A stretch of 8,515 bases of DNA, taken from Burkholderiaceae bacterium (GTDB lineage: Bacteria > Pseudomonadota > Gammaproteobacteria > Burkholderiales > Burkholderiaceae_C). Below, in pieces: positions 1 to 6,992 of the stretch. Positions within the stretch are counted from its first letter, which is position 1; each line of letters opens with the position of its first letter. The notes below the pieces were generated by a model. That model saw only the letters and a program-made list of their open reading frames with translations. It made no database searches and was not told the DNA's origin. The translations under genes were made by a program, and so were the position numbers. The stretch covers positions 1 through 8,515 of the forward strand of contig JAGOBT010000106.1 of the NCBI GenBank assembly GCA_017999135.1. Reading direction: 5' to 3'.

Positions 1-61
1 GCTGGTGCTGTGCGGCGCCAACGTCGACCCGGCGGTGCTGGCCACGCCCGCCGCGGGTTGA
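1..61 (+). CDS. C-terminal end of a probable threonine/serine dehydratase (partial)
   Basis: Only the last 19 codons are in the window, read in frame from base 2 to a TGA at 59-61. They encode LVLCGANVDPAVLATPAAG. The run LVLCGANVDP resembles the C-terminal strand of the PLP-dependent fold-type II threonine/serine dehydratase catalytic domain, which commonly ends with a 'sGGN(v/t)dp' stretch. If so, the product is a cytoplasmic enzyme deaminating threonine or serine to a 2-oxo acid. The gene converges on the dioxygenase gene with only 3 bp between the two stop codons. The assignment rests on a very short peptide. A related PLP enzyme such as serine racemase or a catabolic dehydratase is equally possible. 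Confidence 0.5.
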   Translation, partial: LVLCGANVDPAVLATPAAG

Positions 62-64
62 CGC

Positions 65-934
65 TCAGACCAGCGGCGCCGATTCGGTCTCGGGGTGGCC
101 GGCCAGGCGGCTGTGCCACATCACCCGGGGCAAGGTGAAGTCCCAGGGCTCGGCGCGGTGCAGCAGGCAGCGGTTGTCCCACACCACCACGTCGCCGGCC
201 GTCCATCGGTGCGCCACCACCCGCGGCGGCTGGCAGGCCCAGGCCACCAGGTCTTCCAGGAAGCGTTCGGATTCGGCCGGGTCCATGCCCGGGATGGCAT
301 GCGCATGACGGCCGATCAGCAGCGACAGGCGCCCGGTCTCGGGGTGGCGCTTGACCAGCGGGCGCAGCGGCGTGGCGGTGGTGTCCATGCCGTAGCCCAG
401 GTAGGCCGAGCCTTCCTTCTGCACATGGCCCAGCCTGCTCTGCGAATAGACCAGCGAATGCCGGGCCGACCGCTGGTGCACCAGCGCGCGTGTGGCGTCG
501 TCCAGCGCGTCGTAGGCGGCGCGCATGTCGGCAAAGCAGGTGCGCCCGCCGGTGGGCGGCACCACGGCGGCCGAAAACACCGCGCCCTGTGCCATCACCG
601 GCATGTAGGTGCTGTCGGCATGCCAGGCCATGTTGCCGACGATGACCTTCATCATGTCGTCCCACTCGGCCGGGCTGTGCTGGCGCACCGTGCCATCGGC
701 CTTGACGTTGGAGATGGCCACGATGTCGCCGCCGCCGATGCGCTCGATCGGGCCGAAGCGCCTGGCGAAGTTGATCTGCTCGGCATTCGTCAGGAACTGA
801 CCGGGGAAGACCAGCAGCGCATGCTGCAGCCAGGCGGCGTGCAGCGCTGCGAAGCCGGCATTGTTCAGGTCGGCCAGCCGCAGGCCGGTGACGGTGGCGC
901 CGAAGCTGGCGTCGGCGATCGGGGTGATCTGCAT
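65..934 (-). CDS. TauD/TfdA-family Fe(II)/2-oxoglutarate-dependent dioxygenase
   Basis: This is a cytoplasmic non-haem iron oxygenase of 289 aa, a normal length for the family. It would couple decarboxylation of 2-oxoglutarate to hydroxylation of an unidentified small substrate. The iron-binding facial triad is visible: H105 and D107 in NMAWHADSTYM, and the distal H259 in WDNRCLLHR. R270, eleven residues after H259, sits at the spacing of the 2-oxoglutarate-binding arginine of TauD (H255/R266) and TfdA (H262/R273). Four residues further, where TauD has the taurine sulfonate-binding R270, this protein has H274, so taurine is an unlikely substrate (inference). The start is the ATG at 932-934; no strong Shine-Dalgarno precedes it. 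It lies 34 bp downstream of folA on the same strand and may be the last gene of that transcription unit, although it has no evident folate role. The substrate cannot be read from sequence. Confidence 0.9.
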   Translation of the reverse strand: MQITPIADASFGATVTGLRLADLNNAGFAALHAAWLQHALLVFPGQFLTNAEQINFARRFGPIERIGGGDIVAISNVKADGTVRQHSPAEWDDMMKVIVGNMAWHADSTYMPVMAQGAVFSAAVVPPTGGRTCFADMRAAYDALDDATRALVHQRSARHSLVYSQSRLGHVQKEGSAYLGYGMDTTATPLRPLVKRHPETGRLSLLIGRHAHAIPGMDPAESERFLEDLVAWACQPPRVVAHRWTAGDVVVWDNRCLLHRAEPWDFTLPRVMWHSRLAGHPETESAPLV

Positions 935-968
935 GGCGGTGCCGTCCGGGTCGGCAGCGCCGGGCGGG

Positions 969-1505
969 TCAACGCTGGCGCTGGTAGGTGACGAAGGCGT
1001 AGCTGCAGGCCGGCGGGCCGGCGCTGTGCCGTGTGTCCCTTGATTCTTCCGCGAATGCGCCGGTGCGCCATTCGGGAAAGCGGGTGTCCCCGGGCAGGTC
1101 GGCGTCGATCTCGGTCAGCAGCAGGGTGTCGGCCAGCGGCAGGGCCTCGGCAAACAGCTGGCCACCGCCGATGACGAACACCCGGGCCGCGCCGCTGGCG
1201 GCCGCCGCCTGGCGTGCCTGCACCAGCGCGTCGGCCAGGTTGTGCGCCACCAAGGCACCGTCGGACTGCCAATCGGCCTGGTGGGTGACGACGATGTTCG
1301 CGCGGCCTGGCAGGGGACGGAAGCGCACCGGCAGCGAATCCCAGGTGCGCCGGCCCATCACCACCGGGCAGCCCATGGTCTGGCGGCGGAACCAACGCTG
1401 GTCCTCGGGCTCACGCCAAACCAGGTCGTTGCCGCTGCCGATGCAGCGGTGGCGGTCGACGCTGGCGATCAGCGCGAGTGTCGGCATGGTGGGGGCAGGG
1501 GTCAT
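969..1505 (-). CDS. folA: dihydrofolate reductase
   Basis: FolA reduces dihydrofolate to tetrahydrofolate with NADPH in the cytoplasm, restoring the cofactor oxidised by thymidylate synthase. The 178-aa product has the family landmarks in order: an N-terminal strand with SVDRHRCIGSGNDLVW (about 15-30); the substrate-binding acid D35 in EPEDQRWF, equivalent to E. coli D27; the NADPH-binding motif GRRTWDSLP (51-59); PLPGR (64-68); VIGGGQLF (111-118); and DTRFPEW near the C-terminus. The chosen start is the ATG at 1503-1505, which overlaps the stop of the upstream TIR gene as ATGA and suggests translational coupling. An internal ATG at 1485-1487 (MPTLALIAS) would match the usual FolA N-terminus more closely, giving 172 aa, but neither has a clear ribosome binding site. 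Between GRRTW and PLPGR there are a few more residues than in the E. coli enzyme. Confidence 0.95.
   Translation of the reverse strand: MTPAPTMPTLALIASVDRHRCIGSGNDLVWREPEDQRWFRRQTMGCPVVMGRRTWDSLPVRFRPLPGRANIVVTHQADWQSDGALVAHNLADALVQARQAAAASGAARVFVIGGGQLFAEALPLADTLLLTEIDADLPGDTRFPEWRTGAFAEESRDTRHSAGPPACSYAFVTYQRQR
1502..1505 (-). promoter_or_regulatory. ATGA stop/start overlap coupling the TIR gene to folA
   Basis: Read on the minus strand, these four bases are ATGA. The ATG is the most upstream folA start and the TGA is the stop of the TIR-like gene. No convincing Shine-Dalgarno sequence precedes the folA ATG, so folA translation may depend on ribosomes finishing the TIR-like gene. The overlap is seen directly; coupling is inferred. 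Confidence 0.6.
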
Positions 1506-2335
1506 GGTTTGTCACCGAGGGCCCACTGCGCCGACAGCCTGGCAATGGGTGGGAGCGGTTGCCACCAGTCAGCGGCGTCGTTCGGCGGGGCGAGCAGCCG
1601 GGATGCCGCCGCCCAGACTGCCGGCAGTGCTGCGCCGAAGTGCTGCTGCGCCGCGTTGGCATCGACTTGCTGCAGCAGAACAGCATCGGCGAGGGCGTCA
1701 AGAAAATGGAAGACGCTTCGCAAGCTGCGCTGTTCAACGACAGGCATGGCATGGTCAAGCGTGATGCCGTCCCGCAGGATGGCGCGGTGGGTGCGCAGGG
1801 GTTCGCTGTTCCAGCGGTCCAGCCAGGTGCGCAGGTCGGTGCCGGGATCACGCCCGGAGCCAGTGGTTGCCGATGCACTGCGCAACCAGCGCCGCAGCTT
1901 GTTGCTGGCTGGCCCCAGCGCGGCCAGCCGGTTGCCATCGGGCCGACTGGCGGGGTAGTCCAGGCCGATCAGCCCTGACAGGTCGCTGGGCAGCGCCAGC
2001 GCATGGGGGCCCTGCGGCGCGATGAATTGACAGAAGCCAGCGCCGAGCAGTCCGGTCGCCAGCCCCAGTTCGAAGACCACGTTGTCGCGGGGCGCCCAGG
2101 CCTCGGTGCCGCGCCGGCGCATCGGATCGTCGGGGGTGAAGACAGCCAGCATGAACTGGTGCTGCTTGACCTGGCGCACGAGCTCAGGCAACACGTGTTG
2201 CCCCGCTTGAAATGCCGCTTGCGGCCACACCGTGGCATGGCAGTCGTGCTCCAGAGCCTCCTGAAGATCATGGGCGACCGGCAGCCCCTCGCTTGACGAC
2301 GCGATGAAGAGCGAGGGCAAGCCGGATCCGTCCAT
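1502..2335 (-). CDS. TIR-like nucleotide-binding protein (CAP12/Pycsar-effector TIR family) with helical C-terminal region
   Basis: The product has 277 aa, with no signal peptide or membrane segment, so it is probably cytoplasmic. Residues about 8-135 match the TIR-like domain of predicted nucleotide-binding proteins (the family including CBASS Cap12 and Pycsar TIR effectors): FIASSSEGLPVA (10-21) as first strand and loop, W37, an FTPDD turn (66-70), RDNVVFELGLATGLLG (83-98), and LPSDLSG (115-121). In this family the glutamate of the FELG segment, here E89, is the expected NAD-cleaving residue; activity here is inferred. Residues about 165-260 are predicted helical and contain SVFHFLDALADAVL followed by HFGAALPAVWAAASRLL, faintly like DUF4760-type regions. 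I do not recognise this part with certainty, and it is not a STING or cyclic-nucleotide sensor I can identify. The gene begins 11 bp after the thyA stop and overlaps folA by 4 bp, so it appears to be an integral member of the thymidylate/folate operon. No nucleotide cyclase gene is in the window. Confidence 0.82.
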   Translation of the reverse strand: MDGSGLPSLFIASSSEGLPVAHDLQEALEHDCHATVWPQAAFQAGQHVLPELVRQVKQHQFMLAVFTPDDPMRRRGTEAWAPRDNVVFELGLATGLLGAGFCQFIAPQGPHALALPSDLSGLIGLDYPASRPDGNRLAALGPASNKLRRWLRSASATTGSGRDPGTDLRTWLDRWNSEPLRTHRAILRDGITLDHAMPVVEQRSLRSVFHFLDALADAVLLQQVDANAAQQHFGAALPAVWAAASRLLAPPNDAADWWQPLPPIARLSAQWALGDKP

Positions 2336-2346
2336 GCCGAGACTGG

Positions 2347-3177
2347 CTACTTCGACACGTCGGCCCGGATCAGCGGGTGATGCTGGTAGCCATGCAGCAC
2401 GAAGTCGTCATACCGGTAGCCATCGATGCTGTCGGGCCGGCGCAGGATCTCCAGCGTCGGGTACGGATGCGGGGCGCGCGTCAGCTGCAGCGCGCATTGC
2501 TCGACGTGGTTGTTGTAGATGTGGCAATCGCCACCGGTCCAGATGAAGTCGCCCACGTCCAGGTCGCACTGCTGGGCCAGCATGTGGGTCAGCAGGGCGT
2601 AGCTGGCGATGTTGAACGGCACGCCGAGAAAGATGTCGGCGCTGCGCTGGTAGAGCTGGCAGCTGAGCTTGCCGCGCCCGCCCGGCGTGGTGGCCGGTGC
2701 CACGTAGAACTGGAAGAAGGCGTGGCAAGGCATCAGCGCCATCGCATCCAGGTCGGCCACGTTCCAGGCGCTGACGATGATGCGGCGGCTGTCGGGGTTG
2801 GCCTTCAGTTGCTGCACCACCTGGGCGATCTGGTCGATGTGGCGGCCGTCGGCCGTGGGCCAGCTGCGCCACTGCACGCCGTACACCGGGCCCAGGCTGC
2901 CGTCGTCGCGGGCCCATTCGTCCCAGATGGTGCAGCCGTTGTCCTGCAGCCAGCGCACGTTGCTGTCGCCACGCAGGAACCACAGCAGTTCGATGACGAT
3001 GGCCTTCCAGAACACCTTCTTGGTGGTGACCAGCGGAAAGCCCTCGTTCAGGTCGAAGCGCATCTGGTGGCCGAACACGCTGCGCGTGCCGGTGCCGGTG
3101 CGGTCGCCCTTGGCCACGCCATGGGTGAACACATGGCGCATGAAGTCTTCGTACTGGCTGCGGATGGGGCGGGTCAT
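2347..3177 (-). CDS. thyA: thymidylate synthase
   Basis: ThyA methylates dUMP to dTMP using 5,10-methylene-tetrahydrofolate and releases dihydrofolate, which FolA, encoded two genes downstream, reduces. From the ATG at 3175-3177 the product has 276 aa, close to the 264 aa of E. coli ThyA. Active-site landmarks are all present: R26 in GDRTGTG, E63 in ELLWFLRG, the catalytic nucleophile C151 in [12 protein letters not shown]178 in [13 protein letters not shown]181, N189 in VPFNIASY, and H219/Y221 in DCHIYNN. An extra loop (about 161-169, PATTPGGRG) before LSCQLYQRS accounts for part of the additional length. A GTG at 3220-3222 could give 15 more residues ([10 protein letters not shown]...), but these do not look like the family and would cover the candidate promoter, so I reject it. 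No strong Shine-Dalgarno precedes the ATG. This is the first gene of the thyA-TIR-folA unit. Confidence 0.97.
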   Translation of the reverse strand: MTRPIRSQYEDFMRHVFTHGVAKGDRTGTGTRSVFGHQMRFDLNEGFPLVTTKKVFWKAIVIELLWFLRGDSNVRWLQDNGCTIWDEWARDDGSLGPVYGVQWRSWPTADGRHIDQIAQVVQQLKANPDSRRIIVSAWNVADLDAMALMPCHAFFQFYVAPATTPGGRGKLSCQLYQRSADIFLGVPFNIASYALLTHMLAQQCDLDVGDFIWTGGDCHIYNNHVEQCALQLTRAPHPYPTLEILRRPDSIDGYRYDDFVLHGYQHHPLIRADVSK

Positions 3178-3207
3178 GGTCGGTGGGTCAGGGGGGCGTG
3201 CCTCGGG

Positions 3208-3213
3208 ATTATC
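3208..3213 (-). promoter_or_regulatory. thyA: candidate -10 element for the thyA operon
   Basis: The 59-bp gap between the upstream minus-strand gene and thyA contains GATAAT on the minus strand, differing from the consensus TATAAT at one base. It is the only AT-rich hexamer in a very GC-rich stretch. Transcription would start near 3201 and leave a leader of about 24 nt before the thyA ATG. No good -35 hexamer is found 16-18 bp upstream, so this is a weak prediction. Confidence 0.3.
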
Positions 3214-3236
3214 CGGCGGCACCGCGGCGGGTCGGG

Positions 3237-5270
3237 TCAGCGGTAGTAGCGCCAGTCGAACACCATGCGCAGCCCCAGCGACCAGATGGTGCGCAGGTCC
3301 ACCGGGGTGTTGGTGGTGCCCACCTCGCGGGCGTGCCCGGGCACGTCGGCGCTGGTGAACAGCTGGAACATCACGCTCGAGCTCTGGTTGCCGGCAAAGG
3401 CGCGGTAGGGCCGGTATTCCAGGATCGGCAGGTCAACCAGCGTGGAGCGCAGGCGCACCAGCCGGGCCGGGCCGTCGGGCCCCAGGCCGGGGGCGATCAG
3501 CTGGTCGTCGTTGCTGCGGCCGAAGCGGGTGACGCCGAGTTCGCGGCCCAGCACCAGCTGGAAGCGGCCCACCGGCGTGGCCAGCCCCAGCTGCCAGGGG
3601 ATGAAGCCGCCGTTGCTGGCCGTCACCGCCATCGCGGCATAGGCCTCGGGCGCCGCCAGCGCCAGCGGCGACAGCAGCAGCAGGTCACCCGGCACCAGGA
3701 AGAACGGCGCGCGCAGCCGCAGGCTGGGCCCGGTGCGCGCCGGCACCGCCGCCAGGATGCCGCCACCGTCGTTCAGCACCGACCCGGGCAGGAACTTGTT
3801 GCTCGACGCCGCGTCGGCGCGCATGCCCACCGCGGCGTACACCAGGCCGTCACCCGAGTCGCCGATCACGCCTTCCAGGCCCAGGCCCAGCCGCAGCGAG
3901 ACATCCAGCCCGGTCATGCGGCCGCGCTCGGTCTGCCTGGGATCGAAGCCGTTGCGCAGCTGGCGCTGGTCGATGGCGCCGGCCAGGCCGATGAACGGCC
4001 CCAGCTCGGCGCGGAAGCGCGGCATCGCGCCCAGTCCGGCGCCCAGCCCCGGCACCGGCGTGGGCTTCTGCACGGCGGTGAACAGCGTGCCGGTGGTCTC
4101 GGCCTGCTGCAGCGCAGCCGGCCGCGGCGGCATGCGGCTGTTGCGGCAGACGTCGAAGCCCTCGGCCTCGGCCGGCGCGGTGTCGGCCATTGGCACCAGG
4201 TCGGCCGGCAGCACGCCCTGGGTGGCGTCGATCACCTGGGCCAGGCTTTGGCGCACCGATTCGGCCGCCAGCGCGGCGTCTTCGGGCCGCATGTGGGCGT
4301 CGCCCATCACCACCACCGGCGGCCCGCCCTGGCCCCAGGTGGAGATCTCCAGCCCATGCTCGTTGTAGTAGTCGTGCGTGCCCTTGCGCTGCGACGCGTC
4401 GCCCCAGGTGCCGGCGATGTGGCCGGCCGCAAAGGTGTCCTGCAGGAAGTGCAGCGCAAAGGCCTCGTCGGCCAGCGCGGCCAGCAGCAGGGCGCGCCGC
4501 GCGTCCGGCGCCAGCGTCTCGCGGGCCAGGCGGGCGGCCTTCTGCAGCGCGCTCAGGTGGTAGTGGCGGTACACGCCCACTGCGTTGATCTCGGCGCCGG
4601 GGGCCACGGCCGTGCGGCCGTAGCTGGCTTCGTCGCCAGTGGCCTGCGTGCGGGCCAGCAGGAAGTGCGCGGTGCTGGCGTTGGCGCGGGTGGCATAGCC
4701 CGGGTCGGCGCGCTGCATGCGGATGTCGGACACGCGCAGCGCGTTCAGCCGTTCGGCCCGGTGTTCCGAGCTCTGCATGCGGCGGCGCAGATCGGGGCCG
4801 ATGGTCTCGGGCGTGATTTCCACCGGCTGGGCCGAGGCCGGTGGCACCACCGGGATGCGTGCCAGGTCGGCCTTCAGCTGCGCGGCCACGTCGGCCACCT
4901 GCAGCACCCAGTCTGCCCGCAGCGCGGTGTCCAGCAGTTGCCGGCCGGAGCAGGCATGGTCACCGGCGATGGCCGTCAGCGCCGCCCAGTCCAGGCACAG
5001 TGGCGCCACGCCCTGCAGCGCGAAGGCCGACAGCCGGCACAGCCGGCCTTCATGGCCGGTGCGCGCGTCTTCCCACAGCCGGTCGAAGGCGGCGCGGCGC
5101 TCGGGCGCCAGCGACGCCACGGCCAGCGCGGCGATGTCGCGGTGCTCGGGGTACACCCAGGCGCGGGCGCTGGTGGCCAGCAGCAGGGCACCCAGCATGG
5201 CCACACCCGCGGCGCGGGCCAGGCGCATGGGAGGGCGACAGGGCCGAGGGGCAAACAGGGTTGGCAGCAT
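3237..5270 (-). CDS. exported protein with zinc-dependent phospholipase C / P1 nuclease-like domain and beta-rich C-terminal half
   Basis: From the ATG at 5268-5270 the product has 677 aa. A signal peptide with basic n-region ([11 protein letters not shown]), hydrophobic core and a LATSARA cleavage site would leave W38 as the mature N-terminus. Secreted zinc phospholipases C and P1/S1 nucleases use an N-terminal Trp as a zinc ligand; P1 has the next His five residues later, as here (W38, H43). The paired ligand pattern HxxxD(x5)H is present as H274, D278, H284 in [15 protein letters not shown] (102-105) and H299/D300 to E304 in THDYYNEHG are candidates for the other ligands. Residues about 38-365 are mostly helical, as expected for that fold. 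Four cysteines (C78, C92, C107, C375) could form disulfides in the periplasm. From about 420 to 677 the protein is rich in alternating beta-strand patterns, ends in [11 protein letters not shown], and could be an outer-membrane barrel. A second start, the ATG at 5226-5228, also leaves a good signal peptide (663 aa). The substrate is unknown: phospholipid and nucleic acid phosphodiesters are both possible. It is divergent from the phospholipase D lipoprotein gene. Confidence 0.75.
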   Translation of the reverse strand: MLPTLFAPRPCRPPMRLARAAGVAMLGALLLATSARAWVYPEHRDIAALAVASLAPERRAAFDRLWEDARTGHEGRLCRLSAFALQGVAPLCLDWAALTAIAGDHACSGRQLLDTALRADWVLQVADVAAQLKADLARIPVVPPASAQPVEITPETIGPDLRRRMQSSEHRAERLNALRVSDIRMQRADPGYATRANASTAHFLLARTQATGDEASYGRTAVAPGAEINAVGVYRHYHLSALQKAARLARETLAPDARRALLLAALADEAFALHFLQDTFAAGHIAGTWGDASQRKGTHDYYNEHGLEISTWGQGGPPVVVMGDAHMRPEDAALAAESVRQSLAQVIDATQGVLPADLVPMADTAPAEAEGFDVCRNSRMPPRPAALQQAETTGTLFTAVQKPTPVPGLGAGLGAMPRFRAELGPFIGLAGAIDQRQLRNGFDPRQTERGRMTGLDVSLRLGLGLEGVIGDSGDGLVYAAVGMRADAASSNKFLPGSVLNDGGGILAAVPARTGPSLRLRAPFFLVPGDLLLLSPLALAAPEAYAAMAVTASNGGFIPWQLGLATPVGRFQLVLGRELGVTRFGRSNDDQLIAPGLGPDGPARLVRLRSTLVDLPILEYRPYRAFAGNQSSSVMFQLFTSADVPGHAREVGTTNTPVDLRTIWSLGLRMVFDWRYYR

Positions 5271-5395
5271 CGTTCCTGGGGGGGCACGGCCCGCCTGCCA
5301 TGCCGCAGTGGAGGATCTTGCCATGGCCGTGCCGTGGCGCACCCGCTGACAATGCCGTCCAGGCACCAACTTGCCCTGCCGGGCCGCCGTTCCAG
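5271..5395. other. 125-bp divergent intergenic region
   Basis: This spacer separates the start codons of the zinc-phospholipase-like gene (minus) and the HKD lipoprotein gene (plus) and must hold the promoters of both. I see no sigma-70 promoter with good spacing on either strand. A 9-bp inverted repeat (GGCACGGCC at 5283-5291 and GGCCGTGCC at 5325-5333) spans 51 bp and could be an operator, but matches of this length are not surprising in such GC-rich DNA. Confidence 0.4.
5274..5277 (-). promoter_or_regulatory. possible ribosome binding site favouring the start at 5270
   Basis: AGGA on the minus strand lies 3 nt before the ATG at 5268-5270. The spacing is short, but the alternative ATG at 5226-5228 is preceded only by pyrimidine-rich sequence. 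This decides the start in favour of 5270, weakly. Confidence 0.35.
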
Positions 5396-6970
5396 ATGAC
5401 CCACGCCATGCGCCCGCGCCCATCGATGATCGCCCTGCTGTCCGGCCTGCTGCTGATGCTGCTGGCCGGATGCGCAACGCCGCCCCCGCCGGTGCCACCC
5501 AAGCTGGCCCACAGCCAGGCGCTGTCGCCGCGTGACGACGGCCTGCTGGCCGATGTCGAGCGCCAGATCACAGGGCGCCACGGTGCCGATGCCTCGGGCT
5601 TCCGCCTGCTCGACAGCAACGCCAACGGCTTGCGCTACCGGCTGGCCGTGATCGATGGCGCCCGGCATTCGCTGGATGTGCAGTACTACGTCTGGTTTGC
5701 CGACGGCGCCGGCCAGCTGCTGATGGCCCGGGTCATCGCCGCGGCCGACCGCGGCGTGAAGGTGCGCATGCTGTTCGACGACCTGAACACCATGCTGCAC
5801 ACCATGAGCAGCCCCGAACTGCGCGACGCGATGCTGGCCCGGGTGGATGCCCATCCGAACATCGAGGTGCGGGTGTTCAACGCCTGGCGTGGACGTGGCT
5901 GGCTGGGCCGGCTGGGCGAGGGCGTCACCGACTTTGCGCGCATCAACCGGCGCATGCACAACAAGCAGCTGATCGCCGACAACCGCACCGCCATCCTGGG
6001 CGGGCGCAACATCGGTGACGAATACATGGGCCTGCATGAAGACTTCAATTTCCATGACCTGGACGTGCTGGGCGTGGGCCCGGTGGCGCGCCAGGCCAGC
6101 GCCGTGTTCGACCGCTACTGGAACAGCGACTGGGTGCGCCGCCTGCCGCCACCACCGCCCGGGGCCGACGCCAGCCGTCTGACGCCCGCCATGCTGGAAC
6201 TGCCGCCCGCCGCTGCCGCCCACCCGGGGCTGCGCGCCATTGCGGCCGGCCAGCGTGACTGGACGGCCGACATGCTGGCCCTGGTGCACACCCTGATCCC
6301 GGGCCGCAGCACCGTGCATGCCGACCCGCCGTCGCGCGCCGAAGGCTCGGCCAACCGCATGCCCGCAGCCTTCCGTGCGGTGATGCTGTCGGCGCAGCAC
6401 GAGGTGCTGATCAGCAATGCCTACGTGATCCCCGATGCCACTTTCATGGACGACCTGCGCACCCTGGCGGCGCGCGGCGTGCGGGTGCGCATCCTGACCA
6501 ATTCACTCTCGTCCAACGATGTGCCGGCCGTGAATGCCCACTACGGGCCCTGGCGCCGGCGCCTGCTGGAGACCGGCGTCACGCTGCATGAGCTGCGCGC
6601 CGACGCCGCCATCCAGGCCGAGCTGGTGGACACGCCGCCGGTGCGGTCGGGCTTCGTCGGCCTGCATGTCAAGGCCATGGTGGTCGACCGGCAGCGCAGC
6701 TTCATCGGGTCGATGAACCTGGACCCGCGCTCGGAGGTGTTCAATTCCGAGATGGGCGTGGTGGTCGACAGCCCGCCGCTGGCCGCCGAACTGGCGCGGC
6801 AGATCGAGCGCGACATGGGGCCTGACAACAGCTGGCAGGTGCAGGCCACGCCCGGCGGCAGCCTGCAGTGGCGCAGTGGCACCGGCACGCTGGCGCGCGA
6901 GCCGGCGCGGCACCTGTGGCAGCGGGTGGAGAACCTGCTGTTCAAGCTGATGCCGGCGTCGTACTACTGA
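5396..6970 (+). CDS. phospholipase D-family lipoprotein, ClsC-type cardiolipin synthase-like
   Basis: The product has 524 aa. A short hydrophobic leader ends in the lipobox LLAGC, so C26 should be lipidated and the protein anchored to a membrane facing the periplasm. A proline-rich linker (PPPPVPP) follows. Two phospholipase D HKD motifs (HxKxxxxD) are intact: H188/K190/D195 followed by GGRNIGDEY, and H424/K426/D431 followed by IGSMNLDPRS. The strands before them, HSLDVQYYVW (91-100) and HEVLISNAYVIPD (335-347), are also typical. The segment INRRMHNKQLIADNRTAILG matches the ClsC (YmdC) branch, which in E. coli makes cardiolipin from phosphatidylglycerol and phosphatidylethanolamine. Cardiolipin synthase activity is therefore likely, but another phosphatidyltransferase or a phospholipase D activity is possible. 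The start is the ATG at 5396-5398; the ATG at 5408-5410 (MRPRPSMIALL) gives an equally good lipoprotein signal, and neither has a clear Shine-Dalgarno. It converges on the metallopeptidase gene with 22 bp between stops and no visible terminator hairpin. Confidence 0.9.
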   Translation: MTHAMRPRPSMIALLSGLLLMLLAGCATPPPPVPPKLAHSQALSPRDDGLLADVERQITGRHGADASGFRLLDSNANGLRYRLAVIDGARHSLDVQYYVWFADGAGQLLMARVIAAADRGVKVRMLFDDLNTMLHTMSSPELRDAMLARVDAHPNIEVRVFNAWRGRGWLGRLGEGVTDFARINRRMHNKQLIADNRTAILGGRNIGDEYMGLHEDFNFHDLDVLGVGPVARQASAVFDRYWNSDWVRRLPPPPPGADASRLTPAMLELPPAAAAHPGLRAIAAGQRDWTADMLALVHTLIPGRSTVHADPPSRAEGSANRMPAAFRAVMLSAQHEVLISNAYVIPDATFMDDLRTLAARGVRVRILTNSLSSNDVPAVNAHYGPWRRRLLETGVTLHELRADAAIQAELVDTPPVRSGFVGLHVKAMVVDRQRSFIGSMNLDPRSEVFNSEMGVVVDSPPLAAELARQIERDMGPDNSWQVQATPGGSLQWRSGTGTLAREPARHLWQRVENLLFKLMPASYY

Positions 6971-6992
6971 GCACGCCCTGGCGACAGAACGT

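Noticed and set aside
1502..2335. Complete CBASS or Pycsar operon
   Set aside because: No nucleotide cyclase, Cap2/Cap3-like or other partner gene is present in the window. Only the TIR-like effector-type domain is seen.
2377..3246. Plus-strand open frame opposite thyA
   Set aside because: It is a shadow of thyA, whose minus-strand translation carries every thymidylate synthase active-site residue.
5283..5333. 9-bp inverted repeat GGCACGGCC / GGCCGTGCC in the divergent spacer as an operator
   Set aside because: Arms are short and far apart (33-bp loop), and such matches are expected fairly often by chance in DNA this GC-rich. It is noted in the spacer entry but not called as a site.
4841..5395. 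N-terminal extension of the HKD lipoprotein gene back to 4841
   Set aside because: The added 185 residues are Pro/Arg/Ala-rich antisense of the neighbouring gene. The real N-terminus is marked by a lipoprotein signal with lipobox LLAGC.
3183..5399. Long plus-strand open frame opposite the zinc phospholipase-like gene
   Set aside because: Its translation is rich in low-complexity Gly, His, Gln, Arg and Ala with no domain pattern. It is the antisense shadow of a GC-rich gene whose minus-strand product has a signal peptide and metal-binding motifs.
5271..5498. N-terminal extension of the zinc phospholipase-like gene up to 5498
   Set aside because: The extra residues are low-complexity, would bury the signal peptide internally, and would overlap the start of the divergent lipoprotein gene.
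4976..6400. Minus-strand open frame opposite the phospholipase D gene
   Set aside because: It is His/Gln/Gly-rich without recognisable motifs, while the opposite strand encodes two intact HKD motifs.
6971..6992. Bidirectional terminator between the convergent stops
   Set aside because: The 22-bp gap shows no stem-loop or T-run on either strand.
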